Shown in pieces: positions 1-7,015 of a stretch of 64,000 nt of DNA; within the stretch, counting starts at the first letter, position 1; every line of letters begins with the position of its first letter. The notes beneath the pieces were generated by a model. That model was not told the DNA's origin, made no database searches, and worked only from the letters and a program-made list of their open reading frames with translations. This DNA comes from an uncultured Bacilli bacterium (GTDB taxonomy: Bacteria; Bacillota_I; Bacilli_A; RF39; UBA660), in contig CAKOPK010000005.1 in assembly GCA_934099115.1 (NCBI GenBank), positions 1 to 64,000 of the forward strand, written 5' to 3'. The position numbers were made by a program, and so were the translations under genes.

Positions 1-1
1 T

Positions 2-97
2 TCAGGTTTAGAAGTTTGTAATCATTTAGTTGATGAATTAGTAAAACTAGAACAAACACCTCAGTTTGTGAAGAAAAGATTAATTAAAAAAAATTAG
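2..97 (+). CDS. C-terminal end of an unidentified protein (partial)
   Basis: An open frame runs in from the left edge and ends at a TAG stop, giving the last 31 residues of a protein. The piece is mostly helical-looking, with a lysine/arginine-rich end (VKKRLIKKN). It is too short for me to recognise a family. A stem-loop with a T-run lies about 70 bases downstream, which fits the end of a transcription unit. That it is a real gene end is an inference from the open frame and the downstream terminator. Confidence 0.5.
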   Translation, partial: SGLEVCNHLVDELVKLEQTPQFVKKRLIKKN

Positions 98-164
98 AGT
101 TGTTATACTTCTTCCTTTGGGGCACCATTAATGAATTATTAAAGTTTTATACTTTTAGAATACT

Positions 165-190
165 TAGAACTTTTATAGTTCTATTTTTTT
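165..190 (+). terminator. Intrinsic terminator after the partial first gene
   Basis: The arms TAGAACT and AGTTCTA (7 bp) enclose a 5-base loop and are followed by a run of seven T. It would end transcription from the truncated upstream gene before the DUF1653 gene. Confidence 0.65.
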
Positions 191-253
191 ATAATATTAC
201 TTGAATATTAAAATATACTTATGTTAGAATTATAAATAGAAAGTAGGGAAAAA

Positions 254-499
254 ATGAGAGAAATAAAAATCAATGGAATTTATAAACATTTTAAAGGGGA
301 TTATTATTTGGTTTTAGATGTTGCTGGACATTCAGAAACAAAAGAATCATATGTTGTATATAGAAGTTTATATGGGGATAATAAATTATGGATTAGGCCA
401 CTTGATATGTTTTTAAGTGAAGTAGATCATGCAAAATATCCTGATGTAAAGCAAAAATATCGTTTTGAACTGCAACATATTGAAAGTAAGAATATATGA
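254..499 (+). CDS. DUF1653 family protein
   Basis: This 81-residue protein matches the DUF1653 pattern. It has Y-K-H-F-K-G near residue 10, a [12 protein letters not shown] segment, VVYRSLYG in the middle, and LWIRPLDMF followed by a short tail. The family is small, cytoplasmic and of unknown biochemical role. The length is normal for a single-domain member. The start has a purine-rich AGTAGGG upstream at suitable spacing. Its TGA stop overlaps the ATG of the following PAP2 gene by four bases, so the two are probably translationally coupled. Family assignment is confident; function is unknown. Confidence 0.8.
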   Translation: MREIKINGIYKHFKGDYYLVLDVAGHSETKESYVVYRSLYGDNKLWIRPLDMFLSEVDHAKYPDVKQKYRFELQHIESKNI

Positions 500-1080
500 T
501 AATTATTGAGATTTTACTTGTTTTGTTCTTTTTATTATGGACTTGGAACGTAAAAAGAGAAAATTTAACTAAAATAGATGATAAAGTTTATGAAAAAGTA
601 ATATTTAAAGATATCAAGACTAATTTATTAAAAGTACTAACTAACTTAGCTAGTTATAAGTTTTTTGTATTGTTATTATTTATTCTTTTATTTATTGATA
701 AGAAATGGTTTTGTATTTACTTATGCTTATTAATTATAGATGCGATTATTATTTGGGTAGTAAAACATATTTTAAAAAGAGAAAGACCAACTATAAAGCC
801 TTTAGTGAAAGAAAAGGGATATAGTTATCCTTCAGGACATACGACTACTGCTAGTTGTTTTTATGGATTTTTAATATATTTAGTAAGTGTTAGTAGTATG
901 ATTTTACCTTTAAAAATAGTTCTTATTATTAGTTTAATCTTTTTAATTTTCTTGATTGGATATAGTAGAATTTATTTAGGGGTTCATTATTTTAGCGATG
1001 TTATTGGTGGTTTATTATTTGGCACTTGCTATACACTAATATATGTATACTTTATACACTTCTTATTAAATATTATTTAA
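496..1080 (+). CDS. PAP2 superfamily membrane phosphatase
   Basis: A 194-residue integral membrane protein carrying the three PAP2 signatures: K-x6-RP in KHILKRERP (about residue 90), PSGH (about residue 112) and [13 protein letters not shown] (about residues 157-169). The last holds the catalytic histidine and aspartate. Members remove phosphate from phosphatidic acid, phosphatidylglycerol phosphate or undecaprenyl pyrophosphate at the membrane surface. A role in recycling undecaprenyl pyrophosphate is plausible beside the following LCP-family gene, but the substrate cannot be read from sequence. About five hydrophobic segments are visible. It overlaps the upstream DUF1653 gene by four bases. 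Confidence 0.85.
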   Translation: MIIIEILLVLFFLLWTWNVKRENLTKIDDKVYEKVIFKDIKTNLLKVLTNLASYKFFVLLLFILLFIDKKWFCIYLCLLIIDAIIIWVVKHILKRERPTIKPLVKEKGYSYPSGHTTTASCFYGFLIYLVSVSSMILPLKIVLIISLIFLIFLIGYSRIYLGVHYFSDVIGGLLFGTCYTLIYVYFIHFLLNII

Positions 1081-1129
1081 ATTTATAAATGTTCAGTGTA
1101 TAATAATATTTGTATTGGAGGTTTTCATT

Positions 1130-2563
1130 ATGAATAATAAACCACAAAAAAAGAAAGTTAAAATAGTTCCTTTTTTTAAATATTTAACTTTTGTAATGAT
1201 TGTAGTAACTGTTTTAACTTTAGGATTATTTAAGTTTATGAATATATTACCAGGGGAGTATTTGCTGGTTTTATGTGTTTTATTAGTGCTAATAACTTTA
1301 TGTTTATCTAGTTTAATTTTAACTAGAAAAGGTCCTAAGAAACGGATTATAGGAACTTTATTATCGCTATTTTATATTATATTGTTAATAGTAGTTATTA
1401 TTTATGAATTAAATACTATTGGTTTTTTAAAAAAGTTAGGTTTTAAAAATTATAAGACAGAAAATTATAGTGTTTTAGTTCTTAAAGATAGTAATTATAA
1501 TTCTATTAAGGATATAGATAAAAAAACAATAGGTAGTTTAACACTGAATACAGAGGGATTAAAAGATGCGAGAGATAAGTTAGAAAAGAAGATTAGTCCT
1601 AAAATTAAAGAGTATGAAGATGTAACAAGTTTAAAAAATGATTTTGTTAATAAACATATAGATGCTATGTTAATTGAAGAATCTATTTTATCTATATTAA
1701 CAGAAGATGATGCTTCTTTTAAAGATATTTATAAAGTAATTTATGATTTTTCTTTAGATGTAGAGACAGAAGATATTACAGAACACGTAGATATTACAAA
1801 AGATACATTTAATGTATTTGTATCTGGTATAGATACTTATGGGACAGTTAGTAGTGTTTCTAGAAGTGATGTTAATATGGTTTTAACTGTTAATCCTAAG
1901 ACTCATAAGATATTAATTACGTCTATTCCCAGGGATTATTATGTACAGTTATATGGTAAGAATGCCAAAGATAAACTTACACATGCTGGTATATATGGAG
2001 TAGATATGAGTGTTAAGACTCTAGAACAGTTATTAGATATTAAGATTAATTATTATGTAAAAGTTAATTTTACATCGGTTATAAAGATAGTAGATACTTT
2101 AGGGGGAGTAAATGTTTATTCGAAGTATAATTTTACTTCAATGGATGGTTATAGTTATAAAGCAGGTTATAATTATGTAGATGGGAAGAAAGCTTTATCT
2201 TTTGTAAGAGAACGTAAATCATTTAATGAAGGAGATAGAATGAGAGTTGAAAATCAAGCAGCGATGATTAGAGCATTGATTGATAAAGCTACTAGTCCTG
2301 CTATTATTACAAAATATAATAATTTCTTAAATACTTTATCTAATTCTTTTGTAACTAATTTAGATACCGATTCTATTACAAGCTTTATTAAAATGCAAAT
2401 AGCAGATATGCCTAAATGGGAAGTAGAGAATTATAGTTTAAATGGAACTGATGATTATCAATATACTTATTCTTATCGGGGAGCTAAATTATATGTAATG
2501 GAGCCAGACCAAGAAACAGTAACGACTGCAAAAGAAAAGATTAAAGAATTACAAAACAAATAA
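1130..2563 (+). CDS. LytR-CpsA-Psr (LCP) family cell envelope protein
   Basis: About 477 residues. Three hydrophobic N-terminal segments are followed by an extracytoplasmic part. The first part (about residues 110-220) looks like a small substrate-binding-protein-like insert. The LCP domain follows, with FVSGIDTYG, the arginine-containing SIPRDYYVQL, and FVRERKSFNEGDRMRVENQ, whose arginines bind the polyprenyl pyrophosphate in known members. LCP enzymes attach wall polymers to peptidoglycan. I chose the ATG at 1130 because TTGGAGG lies just upstream; an in-frame TTG at 1115 would bury that ribosome binding site. A strong hairpin follows directly. The substrate polymer is unknown. Confidence 0.88.
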   Translation: MNNKPQKKKVKIVPFFKYLTFVMIVVTVLTLGLFKFMNILPGEYLLVLCVLLVLITLCLSSLILTRKGPKKRIIGTLLSLFYIILLIVVIIYELNTIGFLKKLGFKNYKTENYSVLVLKDSNYNSIKDIDKKTIGSLTLNTEGLKDARDKLEKKISPKIKEYEDVTSLKNDFVNKHIDAMLIEESILSILTEDDASFKDIYKVIYDFSLDVETEDITEHVDITKDTFNVFVSGIDTYGTVSSVSRSDVNMVLTVNPKTHKILITSIPRDYYVQLYGKNAKDKLTHAGIYGVDMSVKTLEQLLDIKINYYVKVNFTSVIKIVDTLGGVNVYSKYNFTSMDGYSYKAGYNYVDGKKALSFVRERKSFNEGDRMRVENQAAMIRALIDKATSPAIITKYNNFLNTLSNSFVTNLDTDSITSFIKMQIADMPKWEVENYSLNGTDDYQYTYSYRGAKLYVMEPDQETVTTAKEKIKELQNK

Positions 2564-2595
2564 AAAGACATATAGTGTTCAATTATATGTCTTTT
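2563..2595. terminator. Bidirectional terminator between LCP gene and XRE regulator
   Basis: A perfect 12-bp stem (AAAAGACATATA with its complement) closes a 9-base loop, with A-runs and T-runs on the two sides. It sits between the convergent LCP and XRE genes and can serve both. Confidence 0.8.
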
Positions 2596-2596
2596 G

Positions 2597-2821
2597 TTAT
2601 TTTAAAATACTTTTTGGATAGGGTTTTCTTTCGTCGGTTCGATACAGTAAATAGTCTATGGAAGTATTATAAAAGTCTGCTAGTTTGAGTAATATTTCAA
2701 TAGGAATATTAATTTTCCCTAATTCATATTTGCTATAATTTGATTGATCAACATTTAGAAGTTTTGCTAAGTCTTTCTGAAATAAATCTTTATCTTCTCT
2801 TATTTCTTTTAATCTATTCAT
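2597..2821 (-). CDS. XRE/Cro-type HTH transcriptional regulator
   Basis: About 74 residues, essentially a single helix-turn-helix domain: MNRLKEIREDKDLFQKDLAK, then LLNVDQSNYSKYELGK and a third-helix region ILLKLADFYNTSIDYLL. These are the typical features of the Cro/CI family. The start at 2821 is preferred because GGAG sits eight bases upstream; a longer in-frame start at 2839 lacks a binding site. It is transcribed divergently from the surface protein at 2941. The shared upstream region carries three copies of ATAGTTA or its complement, so it is likely the local regulator and probably autoregulated. Confidence 0.85.
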   Translation of the reverse strand: MNRLKEIREDKDLFQKDLAKLLNVDQSNYSKYELGKINIPIEILLKLADFYNTSIDYLLYRTDERKPYPKSILK

Positions 2822-2851
2822 ATCTAATTCTCCAATCATAGAAAATATATC

Positions 2852-2898
2852 ATAGTTATATTTTAACTATTGACATATAGTTATAATTTGCCTATAAT
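2852..2898 (+). promoter_or_regulatory. Promoter with repeated operator-like elements upstream of the surface protein
   Basis: TTGACA at 2870-2875 and TATAAT at 2893-2898 are separated by exactly 17 bases. An inverted repeat ATAGTTA-N5-TAACTAT (2852-2870) touches the -35 box. A further direct ATAGTTA copy (2877-2883) lies inside the spacer. This placement suggests repression by the divergently encoded XRE protein. Confidence 0.7.
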
Positions 2899-2940
2899 AG
2901 AAATATATACTATAGAGTTATGATAGAGGTGTTTTGTGAA

Positions 2941-4179
2941 GTGAGAATAGAAAAGTTCAATAATAATAAAAATAAAAGATATTTTTTATATGGAGTATTA
3001 TGTGCAGTAGTATTTATGATTTTAATTAATTTATATTTTAGTTATGCAAAATATTTGAATGTTCAAAATATAAAATTAGCAGAAGGCACAATTAACTATA
3101 ATCCTTATGATTTTAAAATAATGGCGATGTATCAAGAAACTGATAATGATTATGTAGAAATAAGTTCTATTCCTAGTTATGGATATCATATTAATCAAGA
3201 TAAGAGTTATTGTACTTTAGATAATATAAATAAAGATAATCATGCAGTATTAAAGACAATAGGTAGTAATCATACAATTTCTAATTTAAGTAAGAATGAT
3301 AAATGCTATATTTATTTTGATAAAAATAAAATAAATAATATAAGCGATATTATAAATACTCATAATTTAGCAGTAAGAACAGATTTTAGTACAACTGTAA
3401 CAGAAGATACAACAGGTACTTTATTTGTAGCACCAGATGATTATGGAAATAGTTATTATCATGCAGGAGCAGTAAAAGATAATTGGGTGAAATTTGGAGG
3501 ATATTACTGGAGAATAATCAGAATAAATGGCGATGGAACAATAAGAATGATCTATAATGGACCAACAACAGATCAAACAGGAGAGACTACTCAAATAGGA
3601 AAAAGTGCATTTAATACAAATTATAATGATAATATGTATGTAGGGTTTCAATATACAAGTGGCGAAGTCCATGGAAGAGGAACAAATAGTACTATAAAAG
3701 GAGCATTAGATAATTGGTATAACAATAATTTAAGTAGTTATTTAAACTATATAGCGACTGGAGAAGGTGCAGCTTTTTGTAATGATAGAACACCATATAG
3801 TGGAACAGGAACAACAACTACGTACTATGCAGCTTATAACAGGTTAATAACTAATAAAGCACCAACATTAAAGTGTGCAAATACCAGCGATATGTTTGCA
3901 ACATCAGTAGGCTTAATAACCGCGGATGAAGTAGCGCATGCTGGCGGAGTATTTAATGTTAATAACTTTGATTATTTTTTAATAACAACACAAGTCTATT
4001 GGACTATGACACCTCAAATTGGTGGAAATTGGGCACTTGTTTTTGATGTGGGACTCGGTGGTTATTTTCATGAAAATGGTGCTGTGGATGAGTATGGCGT
4101 CAGACCTGTCATTAATCTAAAAAAAGATATTCAATTTAGTGGTACAGGCACAGTAGATAACCCGTATGTAGTTATATAA
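2941..4179 (+). CDS. Membrane-anchored surface protein with DUF6273/lectin-like C-terminal domain
   Basis: About 412 residues: a short basic N-terminus, one hydrophobic segment (about residues 15-35), then a long extracellular part. The centre has WVKFGGYYWRIIRINGDG and LITADEVAHAGG. The end has YWTMTP, a glycine-rich stretch, YGVRPVINLKK and a tail FSGTGTVDNPYVV. The WRI...YW...VRPVI layout recalls DUF6273/FISUMP-type domains with a C-type-lectin-like fold. I prefer the GTG at 2941 because AGAGGTG precedes it; an in-frame ATG at 2920 has no ribosome binding site and lies very near the likely transcript start. Base use in 3990-4130 is richer in G than its surroundings. Likely an adhesin or binding protein; the ligand is unknown. 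Confidence 0.65.
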   Translation: MRIEKFNNNKNKRYFLYGVLCAVVFMILINLYFSYAKYLNVQNIKLAEGTINYNPYDFKIMAMYQETDNDYVEISSIPSYGYHINQDKSYCTLDNINKDNHAVLKTIGSNHTISNLSKNDKCYIYFDKNKINNISDIINTHNLAVRTDFSTTVTEDTTGTLFVAPDDYGNSYYHAGAVKDNWVKFGGYYWRIIRINGDGTIRMIYNGPTTDQTGETTQIGKSAFNTNYNDNMYVGFQYTSGEVHGRGTNSTIKGALDNWYNNNLSSYLNYIATGEGAAFCNDRTPYSGTGTTTTYYAAYNRLITNKAPTLKCANTSDMFATSVGLITADEVAHAGGVFNVNNFDYFLITTQVYWTMTPQIGGNWALVFDVGLGGYFHENGAVDEYGVRPVINLKKDIQFSGTGTVDNPYVVI

Positions 4180-4190
4180 ATATATATGAT

Positions 4191-4215
4191 ATGGCTAAAT
4201 TATTAGTCATTTTTT
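4191..4215 (+). terminator. Terminator after the surface protein gene
   Basis: The arms ATGGCTAA and TTAGTCAT (8 bp, one G-T pair) have a 4-base loop and are followed by six T. Confidence 0.65.
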
Positions 4216-4223
4216 AATACAAA

Positions 4224-4248
4224 AAAATAAGAGGGAGACTCTTATTTT
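4224..4248 (-). terminator. Terminator for the minus-strand metallophosphatase operon
   Basis: A 10-bp stem AAAATAAGAG/CTCTTATTTT with a 5-base loop is followed on the minus strand by a T-run. It overlaps the last codon of the metallophosphatase gene. Confidence 0.75.
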
Positions 4249-5062
4249 AGTAGTTATATAAACGATAAAGGGTGATAGAAGGAGTATTAAATGTGCGCAT
4301 ACTTATATCTTGGGTACCAAGGCCATTTGATATATATAGTTTGGTGTTATTTACTTGATAATAATCATCAATATAAGTATTTGCTCCTTTTATTTTTTTA
4401 ATACCACCAATAAATGGTATTTTAAATTGTCCTCCTAGAGAATGGCCAGCGATAACAAGAGGGGTATTGCTTAATTTTTTTATGTTGTCTGGCTCATGGG
4501 TAAGAGTAATATTAAAGTAATCGTTTGAATAAAGCTCTTCTAAATTATTTAGGTTTGTAATACCTATAAAGTTTAAAGGCTCTTTGGAATTATAATAAAC
4601 TAATTTTGAAGTGTTAGCTAAAAGAGTAAAATTGCTTTCTTCTAAAATATCTTTATATATATTTAAATATTTTTTATCATAATCACCAATTACGGCGAAT
4701 TTAAATAGTTTACAGTTTATTTTTTTAAAATATTTAATGATGTTATTTCTATCTTTTTCATTTAGGTTTTTATTATCTAATAAGTCTCCAGTAAAAACTA
4801 CAATATCTGGGTTTAATTTATTTATTTCTTTTACAATCTTTTTTAATTTATCTATGTTTACTGTTCTATCATAGTGGATATCAGAGAACTGAACAATTTT
4901 AAAACCGTTATAGTCACTATTTAGTGTGTCTAGTGTGACTGCGACTTCTTTTACTTTAAAACTGTAAGGATTGATATATCTGGCATATAAAACAATAACT
5001 ACTATAAGAATAATTAGGATAAAGAAGATTTTAAGAATAAGGGGTAATTTTTTTTCTTCCAT
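4247..5062 (-). CDS. Membrane-anchored calcineurin-like metallophosphatase (atypical motifs)
   Basis: About 271 residues with one N-terminal transmembrane helix (about residues 7-28). Family motifs are visible in order: FSDIHYDR, VFTGDLLDN, VIGDYD, LTHEPD and AGHSLGGQ. This order matches the YkuE/YaeI-like branch of the calcineurin-like phosphoesterases, which act on membrane-linked phosphate substrates. Two usually invariant motifs differ: GNHD is GDYD and GHTHGG is GHSLGG, so a catalytic histidine and a metal-binding histidine appear lost. Activity may be altered or absent. The ATG at 5062 has a CAGGAG site seven bases upstream and overlaps the preceding gene's stop by one base, indicating an operon with the CPBP gene. 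Confidence 0.75.
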   Translation of the reverse strand: MEEKKLPLILKIFFILIILIVVIVLYARYINPYSFKVKEVAVTLDTLNSDYNGFKIVQFSDIHYDRTVNIDKLKKIVKEINKLNPDIVVFTGDLLDNKNLNEKDRNNIIKYFKKINCKLFKFAVIGDYDKKYLNIYKDILEESNFTLLANTSKLVYYNSKEPLNFIGITNLNNLEELYSNDYFNITLTHEPDNIKKLSNTPLVIAGHSLGGQFKIPFIGGIKKIKGANTYIDDYYQVNNTKLYISNGLGTQDISMRTFNTPSITLYRLYNY

Positions 5063-5724
5063 TATAGAACTCCTGAAATAAGTATCATGATAATACATAA
5101 TAAATTATGAGTCATATGAGCTATATAAGAAGTATATATATTGTCTGTTTCATAGAAAGCTTTTGCAAAGAAGAAACCTAAAGCTCCATAGGGGATAATA
5201 TATAAAAATTCTAGAATAGTAAAGTTAGCGATATGAGCTAGACCAAATAGTAAACCAGTTGCTAAAGAAAAAGTATACCATTTTTTAAAAGCGTTTTTAA
5301 AAGATAGACGGAAAGTTATTTCTTCAAGAAGAGGACCAATAAATACCATAGAAATAAAACTACTAATGGGATACTTTGTTAGAATGGTTCTATTTAAGGC
5401 TTCATTAGCTGCTATATTATTGACAATTAAACTAATAATAGAATTACTAATAAGCATAAAACCTAGACCAATAATCCAATTTTTAAGAGCAACTTTTATA
5501 TATTCTTTTTTAAATGTTTTTAAATCATTTATTAAACGTTTTCTATATATTAGACACATTACTATTAATATTATAATATAAACACTTATTTGAGCAATTG
5601 AAGCGATTATTTTATTGCTACTATAATAATATTTGCCTAGAAATAAGCCAATAATTAGTGCTAGTAGATAGTATAAGAATATCGTCCCTATACCTCCTAT
5701 AAAATCTTTAACTTGTTCTTTCAT
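5062..5724 (-). CDS. CPBP family intramembrane metalloprotease
   Basis: About 220 residues with six or more hydrophobic segments. The Abi/CAAX signatures are present: EEITFR (EExxxR), FGLAHI (FxxxH) and HMTHN (HxxxN-type), which place the metal-binding residues within the membrane. Relatives cleave prenylated or membrane proteins and some give bacteriocin self-immunity; the substrate here is unknown. The start at 5724 (MKEQVKDF) is favoured over an upstream in-frame start at 5796, because a -10-like TATGATAAT lies between the two. It is the first gene of a two-gene operon with the metallophosphatase. Confidence 0.8.
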   Translation of the reverse strand: MKEQVKDFIGGIGTIFLYYLLALIIGLFLGKYYYSSNKIIASIAQISVYIIILIVMCLIYRKRLINDLKTFKKEYIKVALKNWIIGLGFMLISNSIISLIVNNIAANEALNRTILTKYPISSFISMVFIGPLLEEITFRLSFKNAFKKWYTFSLATGLLFGLAHIANFTILEFLYIIPYGALGFFFAKAFYETDNIYTSYIAHMTHNLLCIIMILISGVL

Positions 5725-5845
5725 TTTATCAACTCTATTCTTTTTTAATATTATCATAAAAAGAAAATAGAAACAATATATTTCCAAGTATTTCACAGAA
5801 ATAAAAGGGGGTTAGCAATTATTTTACAAAATGCATTTCACCTTA

Positions 5846-5874
5846 TTGATATTTTTTTAAAAATTAGGTATAAT
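5846..5874 (+). promoter_or_regulatory. Promoter of the first pilin-like operon
   Basis: TTGATA at 5846-5851 and TATAAT at 5869-5874 have a 17-base spacer. They precede AAAGGAGGA and the ATG at 5910. This is a strong vegetative promoter for the five-gene operon ending at 9141. Confidence 0.75.
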
Positions 5875-5909
5875 AGAGTATATAAAAAATAAAAGGAGGA
5901 ATTGTTTAT

Positions 5910-6179
5910 ATGAAAGAAGCAACTGGAGAATTAAATATGACAGTTATTACAGTTGTAGCAATTGCAGCTGTAGCAGCATTCTTTTATGCATTTGTTTGGC
6001 CAAATATTAAAAATACAATAAATAGAAATACTTATTGTTCTCAATCATTTGGTTGTGAAAACTGTAATGGTAAAACTTGTACTTGCTATTATTGTAAAGA
6101 TGGAGATGCAAGTTGTACAAATCCTGAGTCTGTGGCTTGTCCAGATCAAGGAACTTCAACTGGTGGAACACCACAATAA
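5910..6179 (+). CDS. Cysteine-rich pilin-like protein 1
   Basis: 89 residues: a short N-terminus MKEATGELNM, one strongly hydrophobic helix (about residues 10-30), then a polar domain with eight cysteines, several as CxxC or CxC pairs. This architecture (tiny N-tail, single hydrophobic helix, small external domain) is that of pseudopilins or small Tad-associated pilins. It is the first of four consecutive genes whose products start with related M(K/R)(E/Q)-type tails. The next gene is a clear paralogue. The AAAGGAGGA ribosome binding site is very strong, suggesting abundant product. I recognise no named family, so the pilin role is inferred from architecture and from the TadZ-like gene in the same operon. 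Confidence 0.6.
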   Translation: MKEATGELNMTVITVVAIAAVAAFFYAFVWPNIKNTINRNTYCSQSFGCENCNGKTCTCYYCKDGDASCTNPESVACPDQGTSTGGTPQ

Positions 6180-6198
6180 TTAAGAGGAGGTAGGGAAT

Positions 6199-6465
6199 AT
6201 GAAAGAGGCAACGAGTGAACTTAATTTAACAGTAATTGTTGTAACCATAGTGGCTTTGTTGTCCTTTTTTTTCTTTTCTTATTTGTGGCCATCAATAAAG
6301 GGAAATCTTGCACGAAGTACTAAGTGTGATGAGGCTATATGTGAATGTCCTTCAAGAGATAGTAGTACTGGTAAGTGTATAGCTCCAGCAGGAGGAACAG
6401 TTACTTGTTATTATCGTGATAAGAATGGTACAAAGCATAATATTGTGTGCGCTTGGAAAGGTTAA
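6199..6465 (+). CDS. Cysteine-rich pilin-like protein 2 (paralogue)
   Basis: 88 residues, starting MKEATSELNLTVIVV, clearly homologous to the preceding protein over the N-terminal tail and hydrophobic helix (about residues 10-31, ending SYLWPSIK). The external domain differs and has six cysteines. Conservation of the membrane helix with divergence of the exposed domain is common among pilin-like subunits. It sits 19 bases downstream of its paralogue with its own AGAGGAGG site, so the two are co-transcribed. Even cysteine numbers in both suggest disulfide-bonded external domains. Function is inferred. Confidence 0.6.
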   Translation: MKEATSELNLTVIVVTIVALLSFFFFSYLWPSIKGNLARSTKCDEAICECPSRDSSTGKCIAPAGGTVTCYYRDKNGTKHNIVCAWKG

Positions 6466-6481
6466 TTGATGAGGTGGTAAT

Positions 6482-7000
6482 GTGAAAGAATCCATAGGTG
6501 GTTTTTCATTATTTAATATAGTAATCGTATTTATTTTAATTTTTACAGGTTATGTTAGTTTTTCAATTAACTATTCTAAGGCATATAATGTTAAAAATGA
6601 AATTATAAATATTATTCGTAATCAAGGAGGAGTTTGTACTTCTAATAGTCCGAGTGATGCGAATAATTGTTATAATTTTACAGAACAGATAATTGATTAT
6701 TTTAAAGAGGCTAACTATAGAAGTACAGGTAATTGTAAAGATGGTTGGATAGGATTTTCAAGAGATGGGCAAAATTTAGGGGCAGATGCTAAAAATGCAG
6801 CATTTTGTGTGAATGCAATAAATGCTAATACAAACTCAGAACTTCCAAATGCTTTATATTATCAAATTAAGGTGTTTTATCAATTAGATATCCCTATTAT
6901 AAAGACTGTTATGGAGTTTTCTGTTTTTGGTGAAACATCGAGAGTGTATTCACCAAATGAGTGTACAGAAGATCCTAGTATGTACAGTTGGTGTAATTGA
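6482..7000 (+). CDS. Pilin-like/pseudopilin protein 3
   Basis: 172 residues beginning MKESIGGFSLFNIVIV. An N-terminal hydrophobic helix (about residues 8-28) is followed by a predicted helix continuing out of the membrane (NYSKAYNVKNEIINIIRNQGG), as in pilin stalk helices. A C-terminal globular part has six cysteines and ends NECTEDPSMYSWCN. It shares the pattern SxNYSxxxxVKNEIxxI with the next gene, showing the two are paralogues. It is co-transcribed with the upstream pair. I know no functional name for it; a minor pilin role is inferred. Confidence 0.6.
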   Translation: MKESIGGFSLFNIVIVFILIFTGYVSFSINYSKAYNVKNEIINIIRNQGGVCTSNSPSDANNCYNFTEQIIDYFKEANYRSTGNCKDGWIGFSRDGQNLGADAKNAAFCVNAINANTNSELPNALYYQIKVFYQLDIPIIKTVMEFSVFGETSRVYSPNECTEDPSMYSWCN

Positions 7001-7015
7001 AATGGAGGATAATCT

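Noticed and set aside
3421..3672. Minus-strand open frame of 83 codons inside the surface protein gene
   Set aside because: Low-complexity Ile/Cys/Ser product, no ribosome binding site, fully inside a better gene on the other strand.
5910..6465. Tandem similar 5' gene ends considered as a DNA repeat or recent duplication
   Set aside because: Similarity is at the protein level in the N-terminal helix only; nucleotide sequences have diverged, so it is an old gene duplication.
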